A DNA stretch of 52,064 nt, from positions 1-52,064 of the forward strand of contig JBGTFE010000055.1 in assembly GCA_041747435.1 (NCBI GenBank), read 5' to 3'. The notes below the pieces were generated by a model. The model saw nothing but the letters and a program-made list of their open reading frames with translations, did not search any database and was not told where the DNA came from. A program made the translations under genes and the position numbers. Shown here in pieces: positions 44,305 through 52,064 of the stretch. Position 1 is the first letter of the stretch. Every line of letters begins with the position of its first letter. The stretch comes from JBGTFE01 sp041747435 (lineage in GTDB: Bacteria; Acidobacteriota; Blastocatellia; Pyrinomonadales; Pyrinomonadaceae).

Positions 44305-45195
44305 ATGAACGAAAGATTCACAAAAAATGTGATCGATCTTTGCGGTGAAAACGGCAGAAAATGGCTTGATGATCTGCCGCGAACGATCGCCGAGCTCGAA
44401 CAAAAATGGTCGATAACGGTACAAAATCCGTTCTGGAATTTATCGTACAATTATGTGGCGCCGTGTGTTTGTGCTGACGGAAGCAAAGCCGTTCTCAAGA
44501 TCGCTTTGCCGCTTGATAATCCCGAAATTCTTAACGAAGCGCGATATCTGCACATCGCCCGGGGCGACGCGACCGCAGAGCTTTACGAAACCGACGAAAA
44601 TCGACGCGCAATACTTTTGGAAAGACTGCTTCCGGGCGAAAATCTAAAAGCGGTTTGCCGTGAAAACGAAATAAAAGCGGTCGAGATCGCTATTCCGATT
44701 CTAAAAGCGCTTTTAAAAGAGCCTCAAGAAAACCACTCTTTCGGAACGCTCGATGAATGGTTCGGAAACTTTTTTGAAAGCGCTTCCAATCCAGATTTTC
44801 CGCGTGAGCATCAAAATAAAACGCGGAAGATCTACGAGCAATTGAGCCGAAGTTCAAAAAAATATCTTATTCATGGCGATTTTCATCACGAAAATATTTT
44901 GTCCGCTTCGCGAAAGGCCTTTTTGGTGATCGATCCGAAGGGAATTATCGGCTGCGCGGGATACGATATCGCCGTTTTTCTAAACAATCATCTTTGGTGG
45001 CTTGCACAAGACGCGGATCTGCGGGAGAAACTCGACCTTAGCGTTCAAAAATTTTCCATCACCTTTGATATCACTTCTGCCGATCTTCGAAAATGGGCTT
45101 ACGCGCAAATCGTTCTGTCGGCATGGTGGACTTTTGAAGATCACGGCACAAATTGGGAGCGGGAATTGGCTTTTGCCGAATTCTGGGAAGTATAA
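44305..45195 (+). CDS. Aminoglycoside/hydroxyurea phosphotransferase-family kinase
   Basis: This is a 296-residue kinase-like protein of the APH(6)/hydroxyurea group. The catalytic loop is HGDFHHENIL (Asp as base), and the metal site is VIDPKGIIGCAGYDIA. AVLKIALPLDNPE holds the ATP-binding Lys. Chromosomal members often phosphorylate ordinary metabolites, so antibiotic resistance should not be assumed. It ends 8 bases before gnd. Confidence 0.8.
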   Translation: MNERFTKNVIDLCGENGRKWLDDLPRTIAELEQKWSITVQNPFWNLSYNYVAPCVCADGSKAVLKIALPLDNPEILNEARYLHIARGDATAELYETDENRRAILLERLLPGENLKAVCRENEIKAVEIAIPILKALLKEPQENHSFGTLDEWFGNFFESASNPDFPREHQNKTRKIYEQLSRSSKKYLIHGDFHHENILSASRKAFLVIDPKGIIGCAGYDIAVFLNNHLWWLAQDADLREKLDLSVQKFSITFDITSADLRKWAYAQIVLSAWWTFEDHGTNWERELAFAEFWEV

Positions 45196-45203
45196 TTTTT
45201 GAT

Positions 45204-46811
45204 ATGAGCAAAGCAAAATTTGGAATGATCGGACTCGGAACAATGGGCAGAAATCTTTTGCTCAATATCGCCGAGCATGGTCTTAGCTGCGCCGGATACA
45301 ATGTTCACCGGGACAAACTGGAGCTTTTGCGCGAAGAAAGCAAAGGTCTCGACGTTGAAGGCTTTGATAATCTGCCGGATTTTGTTCAAGCGCTGGAAAC
45401 TCCGCGAAAAATTATGCTCCTCGTTCCGGCGGGCGATGTGGTCGATTCCGTGATTCACGATCTTTTGCCGCATTTAGAGCGCGGCGATCTGATAATCGAC
45501 GGCGGAAATTCGCATTTTCTCGACACCGAACGGCGCGAGGCTTTTTTAAAAAACGAAGGATTCACGTTTCTCGGCGTCGGCGTTTCGGGCGGCGAAGAAG
45601 GCGCGCGGCGCGGCGCGAGCATAATGATCGGAGGAACAGTTGAAAATTACGAGCGCGTTCGCCCGATCTTTGAAGCGGCGTCGGCAAAAGTAAACGGCGA
45701 ACCGTGCGCGGCACACGTCGGCAACGGCTGTGCCGGACATTTCGTCAAAATGGTTCACAACGGCATCGAATACGGCTTGATGCAGATCCTCGCGGAAACT
45801 TACGATTTTATGCTCCGCGTTTTGAAAATGAATTACAGCGAAATGAGCGATTGTTTCGCGCGCTGGAATAACACCGAGCTCAATTCGTTTCTCGTTGAGA
45901 TCACCGCCGAAGCTTTGAAAAAAGTAGATGCGGAAACCGGCAAACCGCTCGTCGAAATGATTCTAGACAAAGCCGCGCAGAAGGGAACCGGCAAATGGAC
46001 TTCGCAGGTCGCGATGGATTGCGGCGTGCCGATCCCGACGATCGATTCGGCGGTTTCGATGCGCCAGATCTCGGCGCAAAAAGAAACGCGCGCTATGATG
46101 GCGAAAAAATACAGCAGCTTTTCGCCGGTCGAAACTCACCAACAAAGATCAGACGGTCATGAAGCGACGAGCGTTCTGGTCGAGGAATCAAAAGCCGCCC
46201 GCGCCGCGAGAGACGTCGAAACTCTCGCGAGCCAAAATCAACAATCAAATATCGGGACAGATTCGCGAACGAAATCTGAAAAGCAAGCGATAGTCCGTGA
46301 TGGCAAAAACGCCGAATTACGAAATGAATTTTCCGCAGATTTTGACCGTTTTATCGAAGAGCTGAAACAGACGCTGTTAAGTTCATTCATCGTCACATAC
46401 GCGCAGGGAATGTCGCTTTTGCAGACGGCTTCCGTGGAAAAAGATCTGGATCTCGATCTTGCGGAGATCGCCAAGATTTGGCGCGGCGGCTGCATCATTC
46501 GCGCGGCGCTGCTCGAAGATATGCGTCGCGCATATTCTGAAACACCGGATCTTCCGAATTTGATGCTTGACGACGGATTTGCCGAAATCTTAAATAAAAA
46601 TCGCGAAGCCTGGCGCGCAATAAACGCGAAGTTTGCCGAAAGCCGCATTCCATCGCTGTGTTTGTCGTCTGCGCTGGCGTATTTCGACGCCTTTCGATCG
46701 GAAAGATTGCCGGCAAACCTCATCCAGGCACAGCGCGATTTCTTTGGCGCGCATACATATCAACGAACCGACAAGGAAGGCGTCTTTCACACGCCGGATT
46801 GGAAGGAATGA
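45204..46811 (+). CDS. gnd: 6-phosphogluconate dehydrogenase with an internal insertion
   Basis: From the ATG at 45204 the enzyme has 535 residues. It oxidises and decarboxylates 6-phosphogluconate to ribulose 5-phosphate with NADP+. The N-terminus has GLGTMGRNLL, the active site GNGCAGHFVKMVHNGIEYG, and the C-terminus FFGAHTYQR.DKEG. Family members have about 470-480 residues. Here about 70 extra residues (309-379), rich in Gln, Ser, Arg and Ala, sit between KKYSSFSP and FIEELKQTLLSSFIVTYAQG. The conserved parts on both sides are intact and in frame, so the enzyme may be functional. Confidence 0.9.
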   Translation: MSKAKFGMIGLGTMGRNLLLNIAEHGLSCAGYNVHRDKLELLREESKGLDVEGFDNLPDFVQALETPRKIMLLVPAGDVVDSVIHDLLPHLERGDLIIDGGNSHFLDTERREAFLKNEGFTFLGVGVSGGEEGARRGASIMIGGTVENYERVRPIFEAASAKVNGEPCAAHVGNGCAGHFVKMVHNGIEYGLMQILAETYDFMLRVLKMNYSEMSDCFARWNNTELNSFLVEITAEALKKVDAETGKPLVEMILDKAAQKGTGKWTSQVAMDCGVPIPTIDSAVSMRQISAQKETRAMMAKKYSSFSPVETHQQRSDGHEATSVLVEESKAARAARDVETLASQNQQSNIGTDSRTKSEKQAIVRDGKNAELRNEFSADFDRFIEELKQTLLSSFIVTYAQGMSLLQTASVEKDLDLDLAEIAKIWRGGCIIRAALLEDMRRAYSETPDLPNLMLDDGFAEILNKNREAWRAINAKFAESRIPSLCLSSALAYFDAFRSERLPANLIQAQRDFFGAHTYQRTDKEGVFHTPDWKE

Positions 46812-46872
46812 TTTTGAAGTTTCAGCACGCAATTCGTGTTGCTTAAGATATGTTGGACCGTTTCGCTTAAAC

Positions 46873-46890
46873 GCTTTGCACCAAAACCCC
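46873..46890 (+). repeat. Left inverted repeat of the AT-rich segment
   Basis: This 18-bp arm begins GCTTTGCACC and pairs with 48769-48786. Two further TGCACC motifs follow at 46895 and 46916, giving an iterated end structure. Confidence 0.6.
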
Positions 46891-47011
46891 TAGTTGCACC
46901 TAAACTGCTTAATCCTGCACCAAAAGTATTTCAAATTGTCAGTATAAGTAAAAAATTGAAACTCTTATAATTTAGTGCTAAACTCACTGGCATTTTTGGA
47001 GGATAAAGAAA

Positions 47012-47476
47012 TTGAAAAAATTTTTACTTTTCGTTTTAGTTTTGATGTTTGTATTTGAATCTTATGCTTTACCTTTGCCGGTTGTTTTTAAAATCACAAA
47101 GGATGTTAATACCGAAAGCTTAACTGAAACTGCAATTGTTGACTTAACAAAATATAAAGAAGCCAGAATTGCAGTAAAATATACGCCAAGTCCTGAACTA
47201 ACTGCGTTTGACAAACTACAATTAGAACGCAAACAACAGATGTTGGATCAAGGTCTCATATCAAAATTTGAATATGAACAAGCTGAAAGCCTTATAAAAC
47301 TTTCGAGAGTGTTCCGAGCGGAAATTTACGCGATAGAGGACGTTGACGAATTTTTCTTAGCCGGAACGGGGTCTAGTCGTCACTCAAGTTCGATCTTAAT
47401 TCCAAGTGTGCCAACAAAAATCAGTATCAAAGTAGCCGGAAAAGGAAAATACACACTCGTAATTTGGGCGCAATAA
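47012..47476 (+). CDS. Small secreted protein inside the AT-rich segment
   Basis: This is a 154-residue protein with a signal peptide (MKKFLLFVLVLMFVFESYA). The mature chain has a beta-rich start (VVFKITKDVNTESLTETAIVDL), a helical middle (LERKQQMLDQGLISKFEYEQA) and a Ser-rich RHSSSILIP stretch. It starts at TTG 47012, supported by GGAGG at 46998-47002. A TATAAT lies at 46966-46971, and a terminator follows at 47579. Family not recognised. Codon use is AT-rich, unlike its neighbours. Confidence 0.6.
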   Translation: MKKFLLFVLVLMFVFESYALPLPVVFKITKDVNTESLTETAIVDLTKYKEARIAVKYTPSPELTAFDKLQLERKQQMLDQGLISKFEYEQAESLIKLSRVFRAEIYAIEDVDEFFLAGTGSSRHSSSILIPSVPTKISIKVAGKGKYTLVIWAQ

Positions 47477-47578
47477 ATTTCTTACAACGTTTTATTTAAT
47501 GCTCAACGTACGCTTCACTTTCGCTTGTCGCGCTAGACGGAATTTTGGAAAGAAGTTGAACTGCACTGACGGAATGAG

Positions 47579-47605
47579 AAGCCTAGTTTTCGGACTAGGC
47601 TTTTT
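47579..47605 (+). terminator. Intrinsic terminator after the small secreted-protein gene
   Basis: An 8-bp stem, AAGCCTAG (47579-47586) with CTAGGCTT (47595-47602), has an 8-base loop and is followed by a T-run to 47605. The T-run is on the plus strand, so it ends the 47012 transcript; it touches the stop codon of the convergent gene. Confidence 0.85.
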
Positions 47606-48668
47606 AATAAAACTTTGTAAAATCTTCAATGCTTGTTCTTACATCGCTCATTTTGGTTAATGTTTTACGTTGAACTAGCGGAAAACTATCACTACCTTTT
47701 ACGTTAATTTTCAAGCCTTTTAGTTCAACTTCTGGCGGATAAATAAGTTTTCCCGCTAACCATTGTCTTGAATAAAATTGATAGTCTTTCGGCTTTTCCT
47801 TATGAAAAGCTTCTCTTTGTTGATTATAAAAACTTACAGCGTCATTAATAATGTTCACTTCTTCATCGCTTAATTCTTGTCGGATCAAAAACGTTTCGGG
47901 CGTGTTTGGTTTTACGACTATTGGCGGTTGCTGAATGGTTTTTTGTAAAAGCAACCTTCTCCCGTTAAATAGTATTTTGCCCTCAAGCGGTTCGTCTATA
48001 AGAATTTCAAAGACAGATGCATTATAAATTTCTAACTGAAATATTAGAAAATAAATTCTTTCCTCGATGCTATTGCCGCAAAACTGAGTGCCTTTCCAAT
48101 AAACAAACTCCTCAATGTTTTCTGCCTGACACTTTGCTCTTTTAATTAACCATTCGTTGATAACTAAAGTCTTGTCTTTTTCGGAAACCATTCTCCGTAA
48201 ATTTTCAATTTCCGATTCCTTACCTTTAATGGTTCCTTCAAACGCTTCTTTCGTGCGCGTTTCTCGATCTAATTCCTTTTGAGTTTTTACAAGTGAAGCA
48301 ACTTCGGCGTCATATTTATCTCTAAGAACGTCATATTCACTTTGGCGTAGGCGAATTTGTTCTTTATGTTTTGCTTCAAGACTTTCTCTTAATTGTAAAT
48401 CAGATGTTCCGTTTATACCTGCATTTTCCTTTCTCGCATTACGATAATTTTTGATAAATAATAGAATAAAAAATAAAAAGATAAGAAAAAAAGCAATAGC
48501 AAAACCTAAAGCTAAAGCTGACCACCAACTTGGACTAAGCCAGAAAAAAACGAGTGCGGTTGCTAAAAAAGAAATCATACCCCACACCCCCTTTTTAATA
48601 GGTTCGTCCAGAAAAGTTTTCCAAAGCGCATCTTCAAGACGGTTTTTAGGAATAAGTGAATCAGGCAT
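47604..48668 (-). CDS. Membrane-anchored coiled-coil protein inside the AT-rich segment
   Basis: From the ATG at 48668 the protein has 354 residues. Two membrane helices lie close together (about 28-75), followed by a coiled coil (about 90-175, with ELDRETRTKEAFEG and KGKESEIENLRRMV). The C-terminal domain of about 180 residues is mixed beta/alpha with a NGRRLLLQKTIQ segment. No enzyme motif was found. The layout (membrane anchor, coiled-coil sensor, C-terminal domain) is common in phage-defence effectors and in envelope scaffolds. It is in convergent orientation with the small secreted gene. The upstream in-frame ATG at 48698 adds ten residues. Base composition is AT-rich. Confidence 0.6.
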   Translation of the reverse strand: MPDSLIPKNRLEDALWKTFLDEPIKKGVWGMISFLATALVFFWLSPSWWSALALGFAIAFFLIFLFFILLFIKNYRNARKENAGINGTSDLQLRESLEAKHKEQIRLRQSEYDVLRDKYDAEVASLVKTQKELDRETRTKEAFEGTIKGKESEIENLRRMVSEKDKTLVINEWLIKRAKCQAENIEEFVYWKGTQFCGNSIEERIYFLIFQLEIYNASVFEILIDEPLEGKILFNGRRLLLQKTIQQPPIVVKPNTPETFLIRQELSDEEVNIINDAVSFYNQQREAFHKEKPKDYQFYSRQWLAGKLIYPPEVELKGLKINVKGSDSFPLVQRKTLTKMSDVRTSIEDFTKFY

Positions 48669-48768
48669 AAATTGAATTTGTGCTTGTAAATATACCACAA
48701 AAACAACACTATTTTTGCGCGGAATTTGCGTCCTGCACCAATAGTGCTTAAGGTTGCACTAATATCAC

Positions 48769-48786
48769 GGGGTATTGGTGCAAAGC
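48769..48786 (-). repeat. Right inverted repeat of the AT-rich segment
   Basis: Read on the minus strand this is GCTTTGCACCAATACCCC, 17 of 18 identical to the left arm. The motif pair TGCACC/TGCTTAA lies just inside at 48734. Confidence 0.6.
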
Positions 48787-48852
48787 CGTATCGGTTAGTT
48801 CGATTAAACATGAATACTGTTCGGTGAAATGATTAATCGGTTCGCTATATTG

Positions 48853-49062
48853 CTTAAGCAGTCTGTTATTCATCCAAAAATATCCGATATTTAAGACTAT
48901 AAAGCGGCTATTAAGCATAAATAAGCAGATATTTAATACGGATAAGCATCTATTTAAGTTAAACTCTCTTATATTCACACCATTCAATTTGTTATTCCCA
49001 CCAACGACACAGTTATTCACACCAGATACTCTTATATTCATACCAGATACTCTTATATTCAC
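48853..49062 (-). repeat. Array of ten degenerate 21-bp tandem repeats
   Basis: Read on the minus strand from 49062, ten units of exactly 21 bases follow without gaps. The first two are identical except for their first base (GTG/ATG AAT ATA AGA then GTATCTGGT); later ones drift. In one frame every unit encodes seven residues with Asn second: MNIRVSG, VNNCVVG, VNIREFN, LNICLFM and so on. The frame is open from 49062 to 48748 (104 codons), but the simple composition and missing ribosome-binding site make a real gene doubtful. The array lies 66 bases outside the right inverted repeat of the AT-rich segment and fills most of the gap to the XRE gene. Confidence 0.8.
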
Positions 49063-49157
49063 AGCAGAAAGTATGTTATAAAACGCACCGCATCTTTTTT
49101 TATTGCAATTTAGTTCGATATAAAATACAATGTGAAAACTTCGCTCCCGAAACTTCT

Positions 49158-49505
49158 ATGTTAATTTTTAGATTAAGTCGAATATTTGCAATGCGCGGAA
49201 TTGACACTCCGTTTGCGTATTTGGTCGGTCTCGGCTTTTCACGCGCGACCGCGAGCAATTTGCTGAACGACCGCGTGATCCAAGTAAAAGTGACGCAGAT
49301 CGAGACTATTTGCCGGGCGCTGAACTGCACGCCGAACGATCTTTACGAGTGGAAAGATGACGTTGGAAGACCGGTCTCGGAAAATCATCCGCTAAATGCG
49401 CTGAAACGGGAAGGGACGCCGGCTCGACTGAGCCAGATCGTCAAGGACATTCCGGTTGAAAAGCTTCATATGGTCGAGGAATTGCTCAATCAGTTAAAGA
49501 ACTGA
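49158..49505 (+). CDS. XRE-family helix-turn-helix regulator
   Basis: This is a 115-residue protein. The Cro/CI-type helix-turn-helix spans about 8-68: FAYLVGLGFSRATASNLLNDR for the first helices, then IETICRALNCTPNDLYEW. The C-terminal part has PVEKLHMVEELLNQLKN, a likely dimerisation helix. The targets are unknown. Its 3' end overlaps the convergent mobA gene by 20 bases. Confidence 0.8.
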   Translation: MLIFRLSRIFAMRGIDTPFAYLVGLGFSRATASNLLNDRVIQVKVTQIETICRALNCTPNDLYEWKDDVGRPVSENHPLNALKREGTPARLSQIVKDIPVEKLHMVEELLNQLKN

Positions 49506-50082
49506 GGTCTTCCGGGCTATTAACATTCAAAAGGACTTTTTCATCGCCGCCGAGCAAATTCGCTTCGACAATATTTGCATCAATAAGCTTCAAGAAATCT
49601 CTAACCGAGGCTGAATCGTCGTGTTCGAGAAGTTCTTCGAGCTTCGGCAGGCATGCTTTGGCGCGATAAACAGCGCAAAGCGGCTGAAGCCGTCCGTTGT
49701 TTTGGCGCGGAACGGTCGCGGACGATTCGCTTGAGGCTTCAATAAGTTTTTTGACCGTTTCAGTTGTTACAAAAGGCAGATCGACCGCCAAGATGAACGC
49801 GAAATCGGTTTCGCAATTCTTTAAAGCGGCGTGAATCCCGCCAAGCGCGCCGCGTTCGTGATAAAGATCAACGATCAGATCAGAGCTTGGAAAAGCATCT
49901 TCAAATTGCGCTTTTTGATATTTATTTATGACGATCTTTGTAATTTTGCAACGCGGTGAGAGGGTTTTGAAAGCACGTTCGAGAAAGGTCGCGTCTTGAA
50001 ATTTCAGAAAAGCCTTGTCGGTTTTCATCCGCGAAGATTTCCCGCCGGCGAGAATAAAACCCGAAAGATCGTTAGAATTCAT
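49486..50082 (-). CDS. mobA: Molybdenum cofactor guanylyltransferase
   Basis: This is a 198-residue enzyme that adds GMP to molybdopterin to give the guanine dinucleotide cofactor. The N-terminus has LAGGKSSRMKTDKAF, the nucleotide-binding loop; LAVDLPFVT contains the metal-binding Asp. The ATG overlaps the stop of the upstream molybdoenzyme gene (ATGA), so enzyme and cofactor gene are coupled. The C-terminus keeps NVNSPEDL. Confidence 0.9.
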   Translation of the reverse strand: MNSNDLSGFILAGGKSSRMKTDKAFLKFQDATFLERAFKTLSPRCKITKIVINKYQKAQFEDAFPSSDLIVDLYHERGALGGIHAALKNCETDFAFILAVDLPFVTTETVKKLIEASSESSATVPRQNNGRLQPLCAVYRAKACLPKLEELLEHDDSASVRDFLKLIDANIVEANLLGGDEKVLLNVNSPEDLSSLTD

Positions 50083-52064
50083 CGGTTAAATTTGCCGGAG
50101 AAAACGGGCTCGCCTTTTTTGTCTAATTGCGGTGCAACCGTAATTCTCGTCAGTTTCGAAGTCGGACAGTTGCTTTTATCCGCGGTGCTTCGAAGCGGAA
50201 CGAGCGGATTTGCTTCGGGAAAATATGTCGCAGCGCAGCGCACCGGGATCGGGTATGAAACAACGATAAAGCTTTCGGCATCACGTTCTTCGCCTTCGAA
50301 ATGGCTGGTGAGATCGACGACCTGACCTTCCGACAAATTTCGTTCGGCGATGTCCGTTTCGTTCATAAAGATCACGCGGCGCGAACCTTTTATGCCGCGG
50401 TAACGGTCGCGGTTTTCGTAAACGGTGGTATTGAATTGATCGTGCGCGCGAATGGTCGTCATCAAGAGTTCACCATCGTTGAGTTCGATTCTTTCGAGCG
50501 AACTCGTTGTAAATTGTGCCTTTCCGGAGTCGGTCGTGAAATTGCCGTCCCGCGGCGGATTCGGAAGGTAAAAGCCGCCGTCGCGTCGCACTTTCTCGTT
50601 GTAATTTTCCATTCCCGGAACTACGTGCGAGATCGAATCGCGAATGACGTCGTAGTCGGCTACCATTTTGTCCCAATCGACGGTCGTTTTATCGCCGAGA
50701 ACTGCCTTCGCAAGCTGCGCGACGATCCAAGGCTCGCTTCGAAGATGTTGGGACGCCGGTTCGAGAATCCCTTGCGTCATCTGCACGTTGAGCATCGTGC
50801 TTTCGGTCGAAACAAATTGCTCGACGCCGTTTTGCAGATCTTTTTCCGATCGCCCAAGACAGGGAAGAATGAGCGAAGTTTTGCCGTGAATGAGCGCCGT
50901 GCGATTAAGTTTCGTCAAAACCTGTGCGGTCAGCTCGCATTTCCGCAGCGCGTCGGCGGTAAAATGCGTGTCGGGCGTTGCGCTCAAAAAATTTCCGCCC
51001 ATTGCGAAGAAAACTTTTGCGCGACCGTCGTGCATCGCTTTTATCGCTTCGACCGTGTCGAATCCGTCTTTTTCCGGCGTCTTAAAATTAAACTCCGTTT
51101 CCAGATTTGCGCGAAATTTCGGATTCATTTTTTCCCAGATTCCCATCGTGCGGTCGCCCTGGACGTTTGAATGTCCGCGCACCGGGCAAAGTCCCGCGCC
51201 CTGTTTGCCCATATTTCCGCGCAACAGATGCAGATTGACGATGTCTTGTATCGTCGCGACAGCATGTTTATGCTGGGTAACACCCATTGCCCAGCACGAA
51301 ATAACGCGTTTTGCGCCCATGTACATTTCGGCGGCTTCGATGATCTGCTCGCGCGTCAGACCGCTTTCTTCTAAAATGTCATCCCATAAAATTCGATCAA
51401 GATTGCCGGTGAAATCGTCGAAGCCTGCTGTCTTTTCGGTTATAAATTCATAATCAAAAATCGGCGTCACGCTTTGCTTTTCGCGTTCGAGCAAAACTTT
51501 CATCACGCCTTTCAAAAATGCCATATCGCCGCCGATTCGAATCGGCAAATGCAGATCGGCGAGCTTTGAATAATTATTTCCCAAAAGCGCGAACGGAAAC
51601 TTCAGAGGATTTTTATAGTGCTGCGGATTCGGATCGGTAAAACCCAAAAGACCGGCTTCGGGCAAAGGATTGACGGCGATTATCTTTGCGCCATTTTCTT
51701 TGGCGATGCGCAGCGAAGTCATCATTCGCGGCGCGTTTGTGCCCGGATTTTGCCCGATAATAATTATCAGATCGGTGTTTTCCAGATCTTCGAGCCTAAC
51801 GGTCGCCTTGCCCAAACCGATCGATTCGCTCAGAGCGACGCTTGTCGATTCGTGACACATATTTGAACAATCCGGAAGATTATTCGTGCCGAATTGGCGG
51901 ACAAAAAGCTGATAAAGAAACGCCGCTTCGTTCGAAGTTCTGCCCGAAGTGTAAAAGATCGATTCATCGGGCGAGTTGAGCGCATTTAGATTTTGCGAAA
52001 GCATCGAAAAAGCTTCGTTCCATTCGATAGGCTGATAATGCGTTGCGCCTTCGCGCAAAACCAT
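50079..52064 (-). CDS. Molybdopterin oxidoreductase, FdhF/YdeP type, cut at the right edge
   Basis: The 661 codons present lack the true N-terminus; the first Met is probably internal. Visible are IFYTSGRTSNEAAFLYQLF, then a NMCHESTSVALSESIG segment (the metal-ligand loop), GQNPGTNAPRM, and a C-terminal dinucleotide-cofactor domain (TIRAHDQFNTTVYENRDRYRG). YdeP-like proteins resemble formate dehydrogenase H without needing selenocysteine; some support acid resistance. With mobA adjacent it probably binds the bis-MGD cofactor. The substrate is not known. Confidence 0.88.
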   Translation of the reverse strand: MVLREGATHYQPIEWNEAFSMLSQNLNALNSPDESIFYTSGRTSNEAAFLYQLFVRQFGTNNLPDCSNMCHESTSVALSESIGLGKATVRLEDLENTDLIIIIGQNPGTNAPRMMTSLRIAKENGAKIIAVNPLPEAGLLGFTDPNPQHYKNPLKFPFALLGNNYSKLADLHLPIRIGGDMAFLKGVMKVLLEREKQSVTPIFDYEFITEKTAGFDDFTGNLDRILWDDILEESGLTREQIIEAAEMYMGAKRVISCWAMGVTQHKHAVATIQDIVNLHLLRGNMGKQGAGLCPVRGHSNVQGDRTMGIWEKMNPKFRANLETEFNFKTPEKDGFDTVEAIKAMHDGRAKVFFAMGGNFLSATPDTHFTADALRKCELTAQVLTKLNRTALIHGKTSLILPCLGRSEKDLQNGVEQFVSTESTMLNVQMTQGILEPASQHLRSEPWIVAQLAKAVLGDKTTVDWDKMVADYDVIRDSISHVVPGMENYNEKVRRDGGFYLPNPPRDGNFTTDSGKAQFTTSSLERIELNDGELLMTTIRAHDQFNTTVYENRDRYRGIKGSRRVIFMNETDIAERNLSEGQVVDLTSHFEGEERDAESFIVVSYPIPVRCAATYFPEANPLVPLRSTADKSNCPTSKLTRITVAPQLDKKGEPVFSGKFNR

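Larger units (their letters stand above)
46873..48786. mobile_element. AT-rich 1.9-kb segment bounded by 18-bp inverted repeats
   Basis: The left end GCTTTGCACCAAAACCCC (46873-46890) and the right end, read on the minus strand as GCTTTGCACCAATACCCC (48786-48769), match at 17 of 18 bases. Just inside each end, a 31-bp motif with TGCACC and TGCTTAA is repeated in direct orientation (46895-46925 and 48734-48764, 23 of 31 matching). The DNA between is visibly AT-richer than the flanking genes and holds two unrecognised genes. No transposase is encoded and no target duplication is obvious, so a non-autonomous element or cargo unit is inferred. Confidence 0.5.

Noticed and set aside
44305..45195. 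Kinase gene as proof of antibiotic resistance
   Set aside because: The family is broad, the gene lies beside gnd, and no mobile or resistance context is present.
46811..46872. Weak hairpin after gnd as a terminator
   Set aside because: GCACG/CGTG(T) arms exist but no T-run follows.
48748..49062. 104-codon frame as a pentapeptide-repeat protein
   Set aside because: The period is seven residues, not five, the A(D/N)LXX pattern is absent and no ribosome-binding site is seen.

Overview
The window looks like chromosomal DNA of a Gram-negative bacterium. It encodes an RND heavy-metal pump with its TolC-type outer-membrane channel, a type IV pilus ATPase, and many proteins with signal peptides. 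The mixture of a 7TM-HD phosphohydrolase, a long-tailed ribosomal protein S1, a very large delta-60/FG-GAP surface protein with 'FRPSTGEW' repeats and palindrome-rich small repeats resembles Acidobacteriota, class Blastocatellia. That assignment is inference from gene style, not from a marker-gene search.

Layout. Bases 1-7200 hold a cut-off zinc-finger (anti-sigma-like) gene, a structured-looking leader, a sigma-like DNA-binding protein, an O-antigen-ligase-type membrane protein and two family-2 glycosyltransferases. Together these form an exopolysaccharide or surface-glycan locus. A helix-turn-helix/ImmA-IrrE pair with conspicuous dyads and a tRNA-Thr(CGT) gene follow. By eye, base and codon use changes near this tRNA, and a DNA-methyltransferase remnant lies just beyond it. 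A PilT-like ATPase gene follows on the plus strand.

From 17.5 to 9.0 kb, on the minus strand, runs a seven-gene metal-export operon: Cys/Met-rich secreted peptide, YtkA-like lipoprotein, CusA/CzcA pump, DUF2231 membrane protein, DUF4198 periplasmic protein, TolC-like channel and CusB-like adaptor. Its promoter would give an almost leaderless mRNA. From 18 to 28 kb are housekeeping genes: rpsA, an HU gene, a HIT hydrolase, a shortened acetyltransferase, membrane proteins, a PgpH-type phosphodiesterase and hflX.

From 28 to 37.4 kb are an IPT/NHL-like beta-propeller protein, the delta-60/FG-GAP giant, an M48 protease and an orphan 1179-residue P-loop protein with PglY/BrxC-like features. From 37.5 to 42.7 kb is a tight plus-strand cluster: a DUF2520 dehydrogenase-like protein, fur, a degenerate ferredoxin fused to a basic tail, two membrane proteins, cinA and a secreted protein. 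The cinA gene carries an in-frame block of four regularly spaced palindromes. Metabolic genes follow: an Asp/Asn beta-hydroxylase-like gene, a threonine dehydratase-like gene, a small-molecule kinase and gnd. The gnd product carries an extra segment of about 70 residues.

The most unusual region is 46.87-49.06 kb. An AT-rich segment of 1.9 kb, bounded by an 18-bp inverted repeat (17/18 matching), carries two unrecognised envelope genes and no transposase. It abuts an array of ten degenerate 21-bp repeats. The window ends in an XRE regulator, mobA and a molybdopterin oxidoreductase of the FdhF/YdeP type that runs off the right edge.
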